Assembly (NCBI GenBank): GCA_026986305.1
Contig: JALSOU010000006.1
Span: 1 to 5,660, forward strand
Reading direction: 5' to 3'
Source of the DNA: Thermoplasmata archaeon
Lineage (GTDB): Archaea > Thermoplasmatota > Thermoplasmata > WALJ01
Length of the DNA: 5,660 nt
Shown: one piece after another, positions 1-5,660 of the stretch
Numbering within the stretch: position 1 is the stretch's first letter
Layout of the letters: every line of letters begins with the position of its first letter
Position numbers and translations under genes: made by a program
The notes under the pieces: generated by a model
What the model saw: only the letters and a program-made list of their open reading frames with translations
Told to the model about the DNA's origin: nothing
Database searches by the model: none

Positions 1-1
1 C

Positions 2-487
2 TTCATAGATGAGCTGGATTCCATAGGTGCCAGAAGGATGGATGTTGCCACCTCAGGCGACAGAGAGGTTCAGAGGACATTGATGCAGCTTTTAGCCGAG
101 CTTGACGGATTTGACCCTATTGGAGATGTTAAGATCATAGGCGCCACTAACCGCCCAGACATATTGGATGAGGCTCTTCTCAGGCCGGGAAGGTTTGACA
201 GGATCATAGAGATTCCTCTGCCGGATTACGATGCGAGAATAGAGATATTCAGAATACACACCAGAAGCATGAACCTGTCAAAGGAGGTTTCCATAGAGGA
301 ACTGGCCAGCAAATCTGATGGTGTCAGCGGAGCTGAGATAAAGGCCATATGCACAGAGGCTGGAATGTTCGCCATAAGGGATGGAAGGGATTATGTGAAG
401 ATGGAAGACTTTGAAATGGCCATAGAAAAGGTCACAGGTGCCAGAAATCCGACAAAGGACGAGCACCTCGGGGTGATGTTTGCATAA
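2..487 (+). CDS. pan: Proteasome-activating nucleotidase (PAN), C-terminal 161 residues, 5' part outside window
   Basis: AAA+ ATPase of the PAN/Rpt family. PAN forms a hexameric ring that unfolds substrates and feeds them into the archaeal 20S proteasome in the cytoplasm. The reading frame is open to the left edge, so the N-terminal coiled coil, OB domain and Walker A are not in view. Residues 1-12 of the fragment ([12 protein letters not shown]) are the Walker B region with its acidic DE pair. Sensor 1 follows as GATN (about residues 45-48), and the second region of homology ends in RPGRFDR (about 59-65), carrying the arginine fingers. The rest is the small helical AAA lid (about residues 75-150), with GVSGAEI and [10 protein letters not shown]. 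The chain ends HLGVMFA. The last three residues, Met-Phe-Ala, occupy the position of the HbYX motif that docks into the 20S alpha ring, but with Phe in place of Tyr. A Cdc48/VAT identity is less likely because those have two AAA domains and a different C-terminus. The neighbouring gene is convergent, so this is a separate transcription unit. Confidence 0.92.
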   Translation, partial: FIDELDSIGARRMDVATSGDREVQRTLMQLLAELDGFDPIGDVKIIGATNRPDILDEALLRPGRFDRIIEIPLPDYDARIEIFRIHTRSMNLSKEVSIEELASKSDGVSGAEIKAICTEAGMFAIRDGRDYVKMEDFEMAIEKVTGARNPTKDEHLGVMFA

Positions 488-488
488 A

Positions 489-2546
489 TCACTCCAACTG
501 TTCCTTTATCTTTTTAGCCACCGACTCCCCTATACCTTCTATTTTCATAAGTTCATCTACGCTGGCCTTTCTAAGGGCTGAAATGCTGGTGTAACCGTGT
601 TTGTAGAGAGCTCTCCCCCTAACCCTTCCTATTCCCTTTATCTCCATGAGCGATAGCACATCCTTCTTAACTCCGTGGTGCATCCTTCTTATCAGTATAT
701 CCAAAAAGTGAGTGTCCTCAGGCCTGAAAAGCCTTGAAAGCTCCCTAGTAGCGCTCAGCAGCCATTCAGCGAGCTCAACCCTTGAAGCCAGATCCCCGGG
801 CCATATACCGTATCTGTCGGTTATCCTCTTCTCAGGCACCTCTTCGATCCAGTCTTTTAGGACGAGAGCTGTTTTCAGGGCGGAGATGTAGTGTGCCTGC
901 GGCACATCCCATATCTCTATTGGGGTTTCAACCTCATCCACCATCTCATAGATGTACTCCTCGCTTCTTTTTGGGTAAAGCGGGTACATGTCAGGAGTTA
1001 GTGAAATCGTATGGAGATAGCCGAACTCATCCACCTCGCCGGCATGTTCCAAAGCCTTCCTGATTATCACGGCGCTCTGCGGGTCTATATAGGTTTCTGC
1101 CGTCCTTATACCGAAATCCGTGGGCTCAAACCTATCCATCCTTCTGTCTATGAAGTCATTGTCAAATAGAAACTCTATGGCCCGCTCTATCCCCTTTTCC
1201 ATGGAGTATATGTCCTTCTGAACGGCGAAGAATGTCTTTTCATAGAAGGAATAAAGCTCATCCTCAGATCTTATGCCTGATGTGGCTATAAGAGCCAATG
1301 TGTGCATGCGGAGAGATGCCTCAGACCCCAATTTTGAGATTATCGGCTCAGACTCAGACTTAAGATACCTCTCCATGAGCTCATCAACATCCTCTGGATT
1401 CTTGGCTATTATTATCCCATATCCCTCTTTGTCATACTTAGGCCTGCCGGCCCTTCCCAGCATCTGCTGCACTTCCATCACAGGTATATCTCTCCATCCA
1501 AATCCCGATATGTCGTAGCGCTTCGTATCCCTCACTATCACGGTTTTCGCAGGCAGATTTATACCAGCAGCAAGGGTGGGCGTAGCCACTATGACGGATA
1601 TCTTCTTTGACCTAAAAGAGTCTTCAACAATCCTCCTGTGCTCAGATTTCAGGCCTGCGTGGTGGAATGCGACCCCTCTTTTGAGGCAGTTCCTCAGCCT
1701 TATGGATGTCTTATCGTCGCCCAAATCCTCATCAATTCCCTTTATTCCAGACCTTCCCAGTATTGTAGCTAACCTATCAGCCAGACTTTCAGTGTATCTC
1801 CTTGTGGCAACGAAAACCAGAATCTGCCCTCCATTTCTGATTGTTTCCTTCACTATCCCCTCAAGCCCAGAGCTTTCAAGCTCCTTTTCGCTGCCGTCCT
1901 CAAAAACTATCCACCTTCCGTGAGAAATGCCTTTTTTAAGGCTCACAGGCCTCCAATCGCTCCTGAAATGCTCTGCTTCAAGCCAGCGGGCGATCTCCTC
2001 CGAGTTGTTTATCGTGGCAGATAAACCGATTATCTGCGCATCAGGGCTGAGTTTTCTGAGCTTTGCAACAGTCATTTCAAGCGTTGGTCCCCTTTTTTCA
2101 TCGTTAATAAGGTGTATTTCATCAACTATTATGGCGCCTATCTTTGAAATCCAGCCTGTCCTGTGCCTTATCAGAGAATCTACCTTTTCAGATGTAGCCA
2201 CGATTATATCGTTCCTTCCAACCCTTTCATCCCTTCTCTCATAATCTCCGACGGAAATCCCCACATTTATGCCTAGCTCTCTAAACTTCCTCAGGTCCTC
2301 ATACTTTTCAGACGCAAGAGCCCTTAGAGGCACCATGTAGAGCGCCTTTCTTCCATTTAGCACGGATTTTATCGCTGAAATATATGCTATCAACGATTTC
2401 CCGCTAGCAGTAGGATAAGCTACAACCACATTTTTTCCGCTTAAAACCGCTTTTACAGGCTCAACCTGTATGTCGTAAAGCTCCTCTATCCCCTCTTTAA
2501 GGAAAATGTCCGCTATTTCCTTGTCCACAAGCTCTGAAAGTTTCAT
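489..2546 (-). CDS. hel308: Hel308-type ATP-dependent DNA helicase (Ski2-like, SF2)
   Basis: Archaeal Hel308 (also called Hjm), a 3'-5' superfamily 2 helicase that acts on stalled forks and branched DNA. The protein has 685 residues, slightly below the roughly 700-720 usual for the family. Visible motifs in order: Q-motif region around YDIQ (24-27); motif I AYPTASGKS (43-51); Ia MVPLRALASEK (71-81); Ib VATSEK (116-121); motif II DEIH (142-145); III GLSATINN (174-181); a FHHAGL segment (294-299); V ATPTLAAGINLP (321-332); VI QMLGRAGRPKYD (361-372). A winged-helix region (about 400-500) and the ratchet domain (about 500-625) follow. The C-terminus carries helix-hairpin-helix turns at IKGIG (636-640) and IEGIG (669-673). 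The segment GRVRGRALY (640-648) matches the arginine-rich regulatory region of domain 5. The chosen ATG gives the family's typical start (MKLSELVDKE). It lies 7 bases after the ATPase stop, with only a weak Shine-Dalgarno (GAGTGA), so translation may be coupled. It is the last gene of the - strand cluster, and no link to the upstream secretion genes is obvious. Confidence 0.95.
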   Translation of the reverse strand: MKLSELVDKEIADIFLKEGIEELYDIQVEPVKAVLSGKNVVVAYPTASGKSLIAYISAIKSVLNGRKALYMVPLRALASEKYEDLRKFRELGINVGISVGDYERRDERVGRNDIIVATSEKVDSLIRHRTGWISKIGAIIVDEIHLINDEKRGPTLEMTVAKLRKLSPDAQIIGLSATINNSEEIARWLEAEHFRSDWRPVSLKKGISHGRWIVFEDGSEKELESSGLEGIVKETIRNGGQILVFVATRRYTESLADRLATILGRSGIKGIDEDLGDDKTSIRLRNCLKRGVAFHHAGLKSEHRRIVEDSFRSKKISVIVATPTLAAGINLPAKTVIVRDTKRYDISGFGWRDIPVMEVQQMLGRAGRPKYDKEGYGIIIAKNPEDVDELMERYLKSESEPIISKLGSEASLRMHTLALIATSGIRSEDELYSFYEKTFFAVQKDIYSMEKGIERAIEFLFDNDFIDRRMDRFEPTDFGIRTAETYIDPQSAVIIRKALEHAGEVDEFGYLHTISLTPDMYPLYPKRSEEYIYEMVDEVETPIEIWDVPQAHYISALKTALVLKDWIEEVPEKRITDRYGIWPGDLASRVELAEWLLSATRELSRLFRPEDTHFLDILIRRMHHGVKKDVLSLMEIKGIGRVRGRALYKHGYTSISALRKASVDELMKIEGIGESVAKKIKEQLE
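501..515 (+). terminator. Possible U-rich termination tract after the PAN gene
   Basis: A pyrimidine-rich tract ending in five T residues (511-515) starts 14 bases after the PAN stop codon. Archaeal RNA polymerase terminates at U-rich stretches without needing a hairpin, so this is a reasonable place for the PAN transcript to end. It lies inside the antisense of the last codons of hel308, since there is no true intergenic space here. The tract is short and could simply reflect AAA/GAT-rich codons (Lys, Ile) in the helicase. No comparable long tract was found after the hel308 stop on the other strand. Confidence 0.3.
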
Positions 2547-2553
2547 CGCATAA

Positions 2554-4212
2554 TCACTCTTCGCTGAGGACCCTTCTAACCTCTTCCATGACCTTCTTCT
2601 TGTCCTTGTAGTATGCTGAAACTATCTTGGCAACCTCTCTGTAGTTGCTGACTCCTATCTTCTTCATGTATTCCAGTATATCCTTCCTTCTTTTGACCTC
2701 TCTTTCCATCTCCCTCATGGACCAGTTCTTTGCCAGAGCCACTTTCTCATAGACATAGCTGTGACCGCTGAAATTGAATGTGTCATCTGCTGGATTCCAT
2801 ATGTATGCGTTGTTGGTTATCAGCTCATCTGTCTGCGGGTCTGTTCCAACTATCTCTATAAGACCCTTGACTCTCCTAGTCATCTTTGTACCTACCTTCA
2901 CCTGACCCTGCAGAAGCACTATGTCCAGCGCTGCAATAAGGGCTCTTGGCAGATTTATGGGATCGTTCTCAAGCCTGTGCACCATGGCCTGAACATCCTC
3001 TGCGTGGAATGTTGTGTAAGCGCTCTTCCCTGTTGCCATTGCCTGAAAGACCACATAAGCTTCAGCACCTCTCACCTCTCCAACCATGAGATACTGAGGT
3101 CTCTGCCTTAGAGCGGCTGCTAGCAGATCAAACATATCTATTTCTCCTGCGGCTTTTCCAGTCACAGGATTCTTTGCTCCGAAACCGCTCCTAGTCAGGG
3201 TTGGAACCCAGTTCTCATGCGGTAGATTCAGCTCCCTAGTGTCCTCTATGCTCACTATCTTCATCTGAGGAGGTATGAAAAGCAGAATTGCGTTGAGAGT
3301 GGTTGTTTTTCCTGAAGCCGTACCACCGCAGATCAATATGGACTGACCGTTCTCTATGGCTATCCAGAGATATGCCATCATCTCTGCGCTCATGGTCTTG
3401 AACTTTATCAGGTCCACTGGTGTGAAAGGATTCTCCTTGAAACGCCTTATTGTGAATGATGATCCCCTTTTTGTCACATGAGTCCCAAGAGTTTCATTAA
3501 GCCTTGACCCGTCAGGCATGGTGGCATCTAACATCGGATTAGCAACGGATATGTGCTTTCCAGACCTCTGCGCAAGCCAGACTACGAAGTTGTCCAGCTC
3601 CTCTGCGGTTTCAAACCTTATATTGGACTTTATGGATCCGTATTTCCTGTGATATATGTATATAGGAATGTTTACACCATCGCATGATATATCCTCAACT
3701 TCCGTATCTATCATGGGAACCTGTATCGCACCATAGCCCAGAAAATCCCTTCTTACATAGTAAAATATCCTTTCCTTTGATAGATCGCTTATATCAACAC
3801 CGCTTTCAGCTATGGCCTGCTCAGTCATCTCCCTGAGTATCCTTTCCTTCAATTTAGGGTCATCTTCCTCAACCAGCTCAAACCTGTCTATGAGTGTGCG
3901 CTTAACAGCGTGCAAAAGCTCTTCCTCATCCTCATTAAGCTGGGGCTCTATAACCTCATAAAGGTATTCGTTTGAGACAGTATCATACTTTATTCTAACA
4001 TAAGAATATGGCTCTTCCACAGGCTGTACTTCTATCTCATTTACATGGCTATCCACTATCTTCGGAATAAGGGTGATATCCCTCTGTATCTCCTCCTTTT
4101 TCCTCCTTTCTTCTCTGGGTACCATTATCTTAAGCGGGGCGTTTCCGAGCGTGAAAGAAATGAGCTTTTCTTTAAGGTCAAGATCTGTTTTTTTTATAGC
4201 CTCTGCCATCAT
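2554..4212 (-). CDS. FlaI/GspE2-like type II/IV secretion (pilus or archaellum) ATPase
   Basis: Cytoplasmic hexameric ATPase that powers assembly of type IV filament-type structures by working on a FlaJ/TadC-like membrane platform. It has 552 residues. The N-terminal domain (about 60-270) contains EYLYEVIEP (82-90), DFLGYGAI (156-163), VEDISCDG (172-179) and IYHRKYGSI (186-194), all typical of archaeal FlaI/GspE2 proteins. Walker A is GGTASGKTT (296-304). The Asp box is IVSIEDTRELNL (319-330), Walker B is YLMVGEVRG (374-382) with Glu379, and the His box is TTFHAEDVQ (400-408) with His403. The C-terminal charged helices (about 495-552) are normal for the family. There is no transmembrane segment. 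The first 60 residues are charged and less recognisable. Two ATG codons stand in tandem at the start. The GGTG of the Shine-Dalgarno lies only 2 bases before the first and 5 before the second, so the true start may be 4209. It lies directly after the two platform genes, 1 base from the second. Archaellum FlaI is the main alternative, but split platform genes placed before the ATPase favour a pilus of Epd/Tad type. Confidence 0.94.
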   Translation of the reverse strand: MMAEAIKKTDLDLKEKLISFTLGNAPLKIMVPREERRKKEEIQRDITLIPKIVDSHVNEIEVQPVEEPYSYVRIKYDTVSNEYLYEVIEPQLNEDEEELLHAVKRTLIDRFELVEEDDPKLKERILREMTEQAIAESGVDISDLSKERIFYYVRRDFLGYGAIQVPMIDTEVEDISCDGVNIPIYIYHRKYGSIKSNIRFETAEELDNFVVWLAQRSGKHISVANPMLDATMPDGSRLNETLGTHVTKRGSSFTIRRFKENPFTPVDLIKFKTMSAEMMAYLWIAIENGQSILICGGTASGKTTTLNAILLFIPPQMKIVSIEDTRELNLPHENWVPTLTRSGFGAKNPVTGKAAGEIDMFDLLAAALRQRPQYLMVGEVRGAEAYVVFQAMATGKSAYTTFHAEDVQAMVHRLENDPINLPRALIAALDIVLLQGQVKVGTKMTRRVKGLIEIVGTDPQTDELITNNAYIWNPADDTFNFSGHSYVYEKVALAKNWSMREMEREVKRRKDILEYMKKIGVSNYREVAKIVSAYYKDKKKVMEEVRRVLSEE

Positions 4213-4220
4213 ATCACCCC
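4213..4220 (-). promoter_or_regulatory. Ribosome-binding site of the secretion ATPase
   Basis: On the - strand the sequence is GGGGTGAT followed at once by ATGATG. It matches the archaeal Shine-Dalgarno consensus GGAGGTGAT in GGTGAT and is made of the last codons and TGA stop of the upstream platform gene. The spacing fits the second ATG (A at 4209) better than the first (A at 4212). The arrangement suggests that the ATPase is translated by ribosomes finishing the platform gene. Confidence 0.6.
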
Positions 4221-5125
4221 ATCAAATTAAGGCCTCCAAACATAACCCTGAGAGCTATGAAGCCTATTATCAGCATTATAAAGCTGTGCTTCATTCCCTC
4301 AGAGAACTTCCCTTTCTGAAGTATTCCAGCCACTATTCCATCACCGATAGCGTGTATCATAACCGAGAGGGTAAATATGAACTTTATCTCAGGTATGTAC
4401 TGCGCCTGAATAAGGGCAACAGCACCGCCACTTATTCCTGATTTCGCCGCACCTTCCTGAAGTGCAGCTCCTGCCTTTTCCATCTGGGGCAGGAATGTGG
4501 TATCAAGGATTATTATGGTGGCAATGAAAACCATGTATGCTATGTAGATAACCGCCAGATATGTGGTCATCTCTATCCTCTGCTCATCCTGCGCATGATG
4601 CACTTCCTTTACGCTGTGAGCCACCATTGAAAGGACATCTGCAACATTTCCTCCTGCATCTGATGCTTTTATGACAATGGTGGTAATCCTCTCAACAAGA
4701 GGTGTATTAACGCGCTCCGCAAATAGCTTTATAGCCTGCGTGGCGGGGACACCCCATTGAATCTGGGCAGCCATCTTCCTTATCTCAGGAGTTAGCTTAC
4801 CATATCTTCCAGAAGAGGCAACTATGATAGCATCAGCGAGGGTCATACCGAATCTTCCTGCTTCGGAAACATCTCTGAGGAAGTCGGGCAACCTCCTCTC
4901 TATCTCTTCAACAGTCTTGTCTATTTTTGACTGGTAAAATCCGTAAGGGCCTAAGAAGGCCATTCCTGCGAATATGAAGTAATCGAAGCCGTCCAAAGGG
5001 AGAGCTACGGCACCAGCCGCATCCAAAATTCCCATAAATATCAGCAATATGCCTACGGCTACCGAGATTCCTAAGACGGTTTTCACATTCTTCTTTGCCT
5101 TTTGAAGATCGAATTCCTTCGCCAT
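4214..5125 (-). CDS. Archaeal FlaJ C-terminal-half/TadC-like secretion platform membrane protein (T2SSF domain)
   Basis: Polytopic membrane protein with a GspF-type (T2SSF) domain, 303 residues, corresponding to the second half of archaeal FlaJ. Two hydrophobic segments lie near the N-terminus (about 17-42 and 48-63). A cytoplasmic F domain follows from LPDFLRDVSEAGRFGMTL (79-96) to about residue 185, including KASDAGGNVADVL (153-165). Three further membrane segments lie at about 187-208, 247-270 and 280-298. The motif HAIGDGIVAG (258-267) and MKHSF (278-282) are characteristic of the C-terminal end of archaeal FlaJ-family proteins. It would form the inner-membrane platform with the preceding gene product and be driven by the ATPase encoded next. 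The start is supported by a good Shine-Dalgarno (AAGGAG, 7 bases before ATG) inside the end of the upstream gene. There is 1 base between the upstream stop and this start. In this frame a stop lies 6 codons before the ATG, so this gene cannot extend upstream. Confidence 0.92.
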   Translation of the reverse strand: MAKEFDLQKAKKNVKTVLGISVAVGILLIFMGILDAAGAVALPLDGFDYFIFAGMAFLGPYGFYQSKIDKTVEEIERRLPDFLRDVSEAGRFGMTLADAIIVASSGRYGKLTPEIRKMAAQIQWGVPATQAIKLFAERVNTPLVERITTIVIKASDAGGNVADVLSMVAHSVKEVHHAQDEQRIEMTTYLAVIYIAYMVFIATIIILDTTFLPQMEKAGAALQEGAAKSGISGGAVALIQAQYIPEIKFIFTLSVMIHAIGDGIVAGILQKGKFSEGMKHSFIMLIIGFIALRVMFGGLNLMG

Positions 5126-5126
5126 A

Positions 5127-5660
5127 CTATGTCTCCTTTACCATGGAATATATTATGAATATGAACATGCCCTGAGATCCCGGAATCATAAGGCCGTCTA
5201 TGGCATAGAGCATTGGTATTGATGAGGCTCCCTGACCGTTTGTTATGGCCATTATTGCCATTATGACAATTAAGAACAGAGGGAAAGCCACAGCCACGGT
5301 GACAAAGGATTCAGCCAGCATACCGAGGGTTTCCATCATCCTCTTGTTCTCCAGCTGATTCTCCTTCTCATACTCCTCCAGCTTGACCAAGAAGTAGGGC
5401 TTCAGCTGACCTCCTGATGTTGAGGTGGTAACCACACCCTGAAGGAACTCCTGCCATTTTAGAGAAGGGCTCCTCTTAGCGCCTTCCTTTATGGCTGTTA
5501 GAATATCTATGCCGAGAAGCTCCGTATCCCTCGTTATCCATTCAGCCTCCTTCTGTATCTCGCCGTAAATCGGCTGCTTGGAGAGCTCCTTGAATATAAC
5601 ATCCACATTTACATCCGCAGATGCCAGAGCTGCGACGAATGACATGGCAGATGCCAGCTT
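5127..5660 (-). CDS. Archaeal FlaJ N-terminal-half/TadB-like secretion platform membrane protein, 5' end outside window
   Basis: C-terminal 177 residues of a membrane protein with a GspF-type (T2SSF) domain, corresponding to the first half of archaeal FlaJ. The frame is open to the right edge (codons for KLASA precede the Met at 5645), so that Met is internal and the real start is beyond the window. Recognisable family features, numbered from the window edge, are ITRDTELLGIDILTAIKEGA (42-61), RSPSLKWQEFLQGV (63-76), and TSGGQL (81-86) followed by a charged helix with Tyr and Glu (about 89-110). Two transmembrane segments follow, about 116-140 (AFPLFLIVIMAIMAI) and 149-173. The protein then stops after a short polar tail (VKET), where a fused FlaJ would continue through a linker into its second F domain. 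The product should pair with the next gene's product to make a two-subunit platform, like TadB with TadC. The two genes are 1 base apart. Confidence 0.9.
   Translation of the reverse strand, partial: KLASAMSFVAALASADVNVDVIFKELSKQPIYGEIQKEAEWITRDTELLGIDILTAIKEGAKRSPSLKWQEFLQGVVTTSTSGGQLKPYFLVKLEEYEKENQLENKRMMETLGMLAESFVTVAVAFPLFLIVIMAIMAITNGQGASSIPMLYAIDGLMIPGSQGMFIFIIYSMVKET
5133..5138 (-). promoter_or_regulatory. Ribosome-binding site of the second platform gene
   Basis: AAGGAG on the - strand ends 7 bases before the ATG at 5125, which is a canonical spacing. It sits inside the last codons (Lys-Glu) of the preceding platform gene. It is the main evidence that the second half of the platform is started independently rather than being the broken remainder of one fused FlaJ gene. 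Confidence 0.7.

Noticed and set aside
1576..1923. 115-codon open frame on the + strand opposite hel308
   Set aside because: It lies wholly antisense to conserved helicase motifs V and IV and has a low-complexity Ser/Leu/Pro-rich composition typical of a shadow frame. No recognisable domain is present.
2549..2551. ATG 5 bases upstream of the chosen hel308 start
   Set aside because: It is out of frame with the helicase. The in-frame ATG at 2546 gives a typical Hel308 N-terminus.
2693..2755. Charged C-terminal tail of the ATPase as an unusual extension
   Set aside because: Archaeal FlaI/GspE2 proteins normally end in similar charged helices with a GI-x-Y-x-x-V pattern, so it is ordinary for the family.
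2761..3111. 116-codon Cys/His-rich open frame on the + strand opposite the ATPase
   Set aside because: The Cys/His content comes from reverse-complemented codons of the conserved Walker B and His box region. There is no regular zinc-finger spacing, so it is a shadow frame.
4073..4441. 122-codon open frame on the + strand spanning the ATPase-platform junction
   Set aside because: It is antisense to two well-supported genes, with no ribosome-binding site or family motif. It is treated as chance.
5643..5645. Met codon at 5645 as the start of the first platform gene
   Set aside because: The frame stays open to the window edge with fitting sequence (KLASA), and the protein would lack the start of the F domain. 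The real start is upstream, beyond the window.
1..5660. CRISPR array, insertion sequence, tRNA/rRNA, riboswitch or large repeat
   Set aside because: None was seen by eye. Genes are separated by 1-7 bases, leaving no room for such elements outside coding sequence.

Overview
The window is archaeal and almost entirely coding. It holds the 3' end of a PAN-type proteasomal AAA+ ATPase gene on the + strand. Convergent to it are four tightly packed genes on the - strand. The archaeal assignment rests on protein identity: a PAN ATPase, a Hel308-type helicase, an archaeal FlaI/GspE2-type secretion ATPase and archaeal FlaJ-type membrane platform proteins. Ribosome-binding sites resemble GGAGGTGAT, and codons such as ATA, AGA and AGG are frequent. 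A euryarchaeal lineage, possibly Thermoplasmatota-related, is plausible, but the phylum cannot be fixed from this sequence alone. The presence of PAN argues against a Thermoplasma-like organism, because those rely on VAT instead.

Layout. Positions 2-487 (+) are the C-terminal part of PAN, from the Walker B motif to the end. Its TAA stop lies one base from the TGA stop of the convergent hel308 gene (489-2546, -). Reading the - strand in the direction of transcription from the right edge, the order is as follows: the first half of an archaeal FlaJ-like platform (5127 to beyond 5660, 5' end outside the window); its second half as a separate gene (4214-5125); a FlaI/GspE2-like secretion ATPase (2554-4212); and hel308 (489-2546). 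The gaps between these genes are 1, 1 and 7 bases, and the upstream gene ends supply the Shine-Dalgarno sequences, so co-transcription is very likely. No stretch above 10 bases lies outside a gene. I see no tRNA, rRNA, CRISPR array, mobile element or sizeable repeat.

How the genes work together. The two membrane proteins and the ATPase form the core motor of a type IV filament-type machine (pilus, archaellum or pseudopilus). The ATPase sits in the cytoplasm and drives extrusion of pilin subunits through the membrane platform. The platform is split into two genes and precedes the ATPase, which looks more like an Epd/Tad-type pilus (TadB + TadC + TadA) than the usual archaellum order flaH-flaI-flaJ. 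Pilins, prepilin peptidase and other subunits would lie beyond the right edge. Hel308, a replication-repair helicase, appears to be carried passively at the end of this operon; no functional tie is evident. PAN is on the other strand and is a separate transcription unit.

Most of the window is recognisable family biology. The points worth a second look are the split platform and its gene order, the attachment of hel308 to the pilus operon, the non-canonical PAN C-terminus (Met-Phe-Ala instead of hydrophobic-Tyr-X), and the one-base convergent junction.
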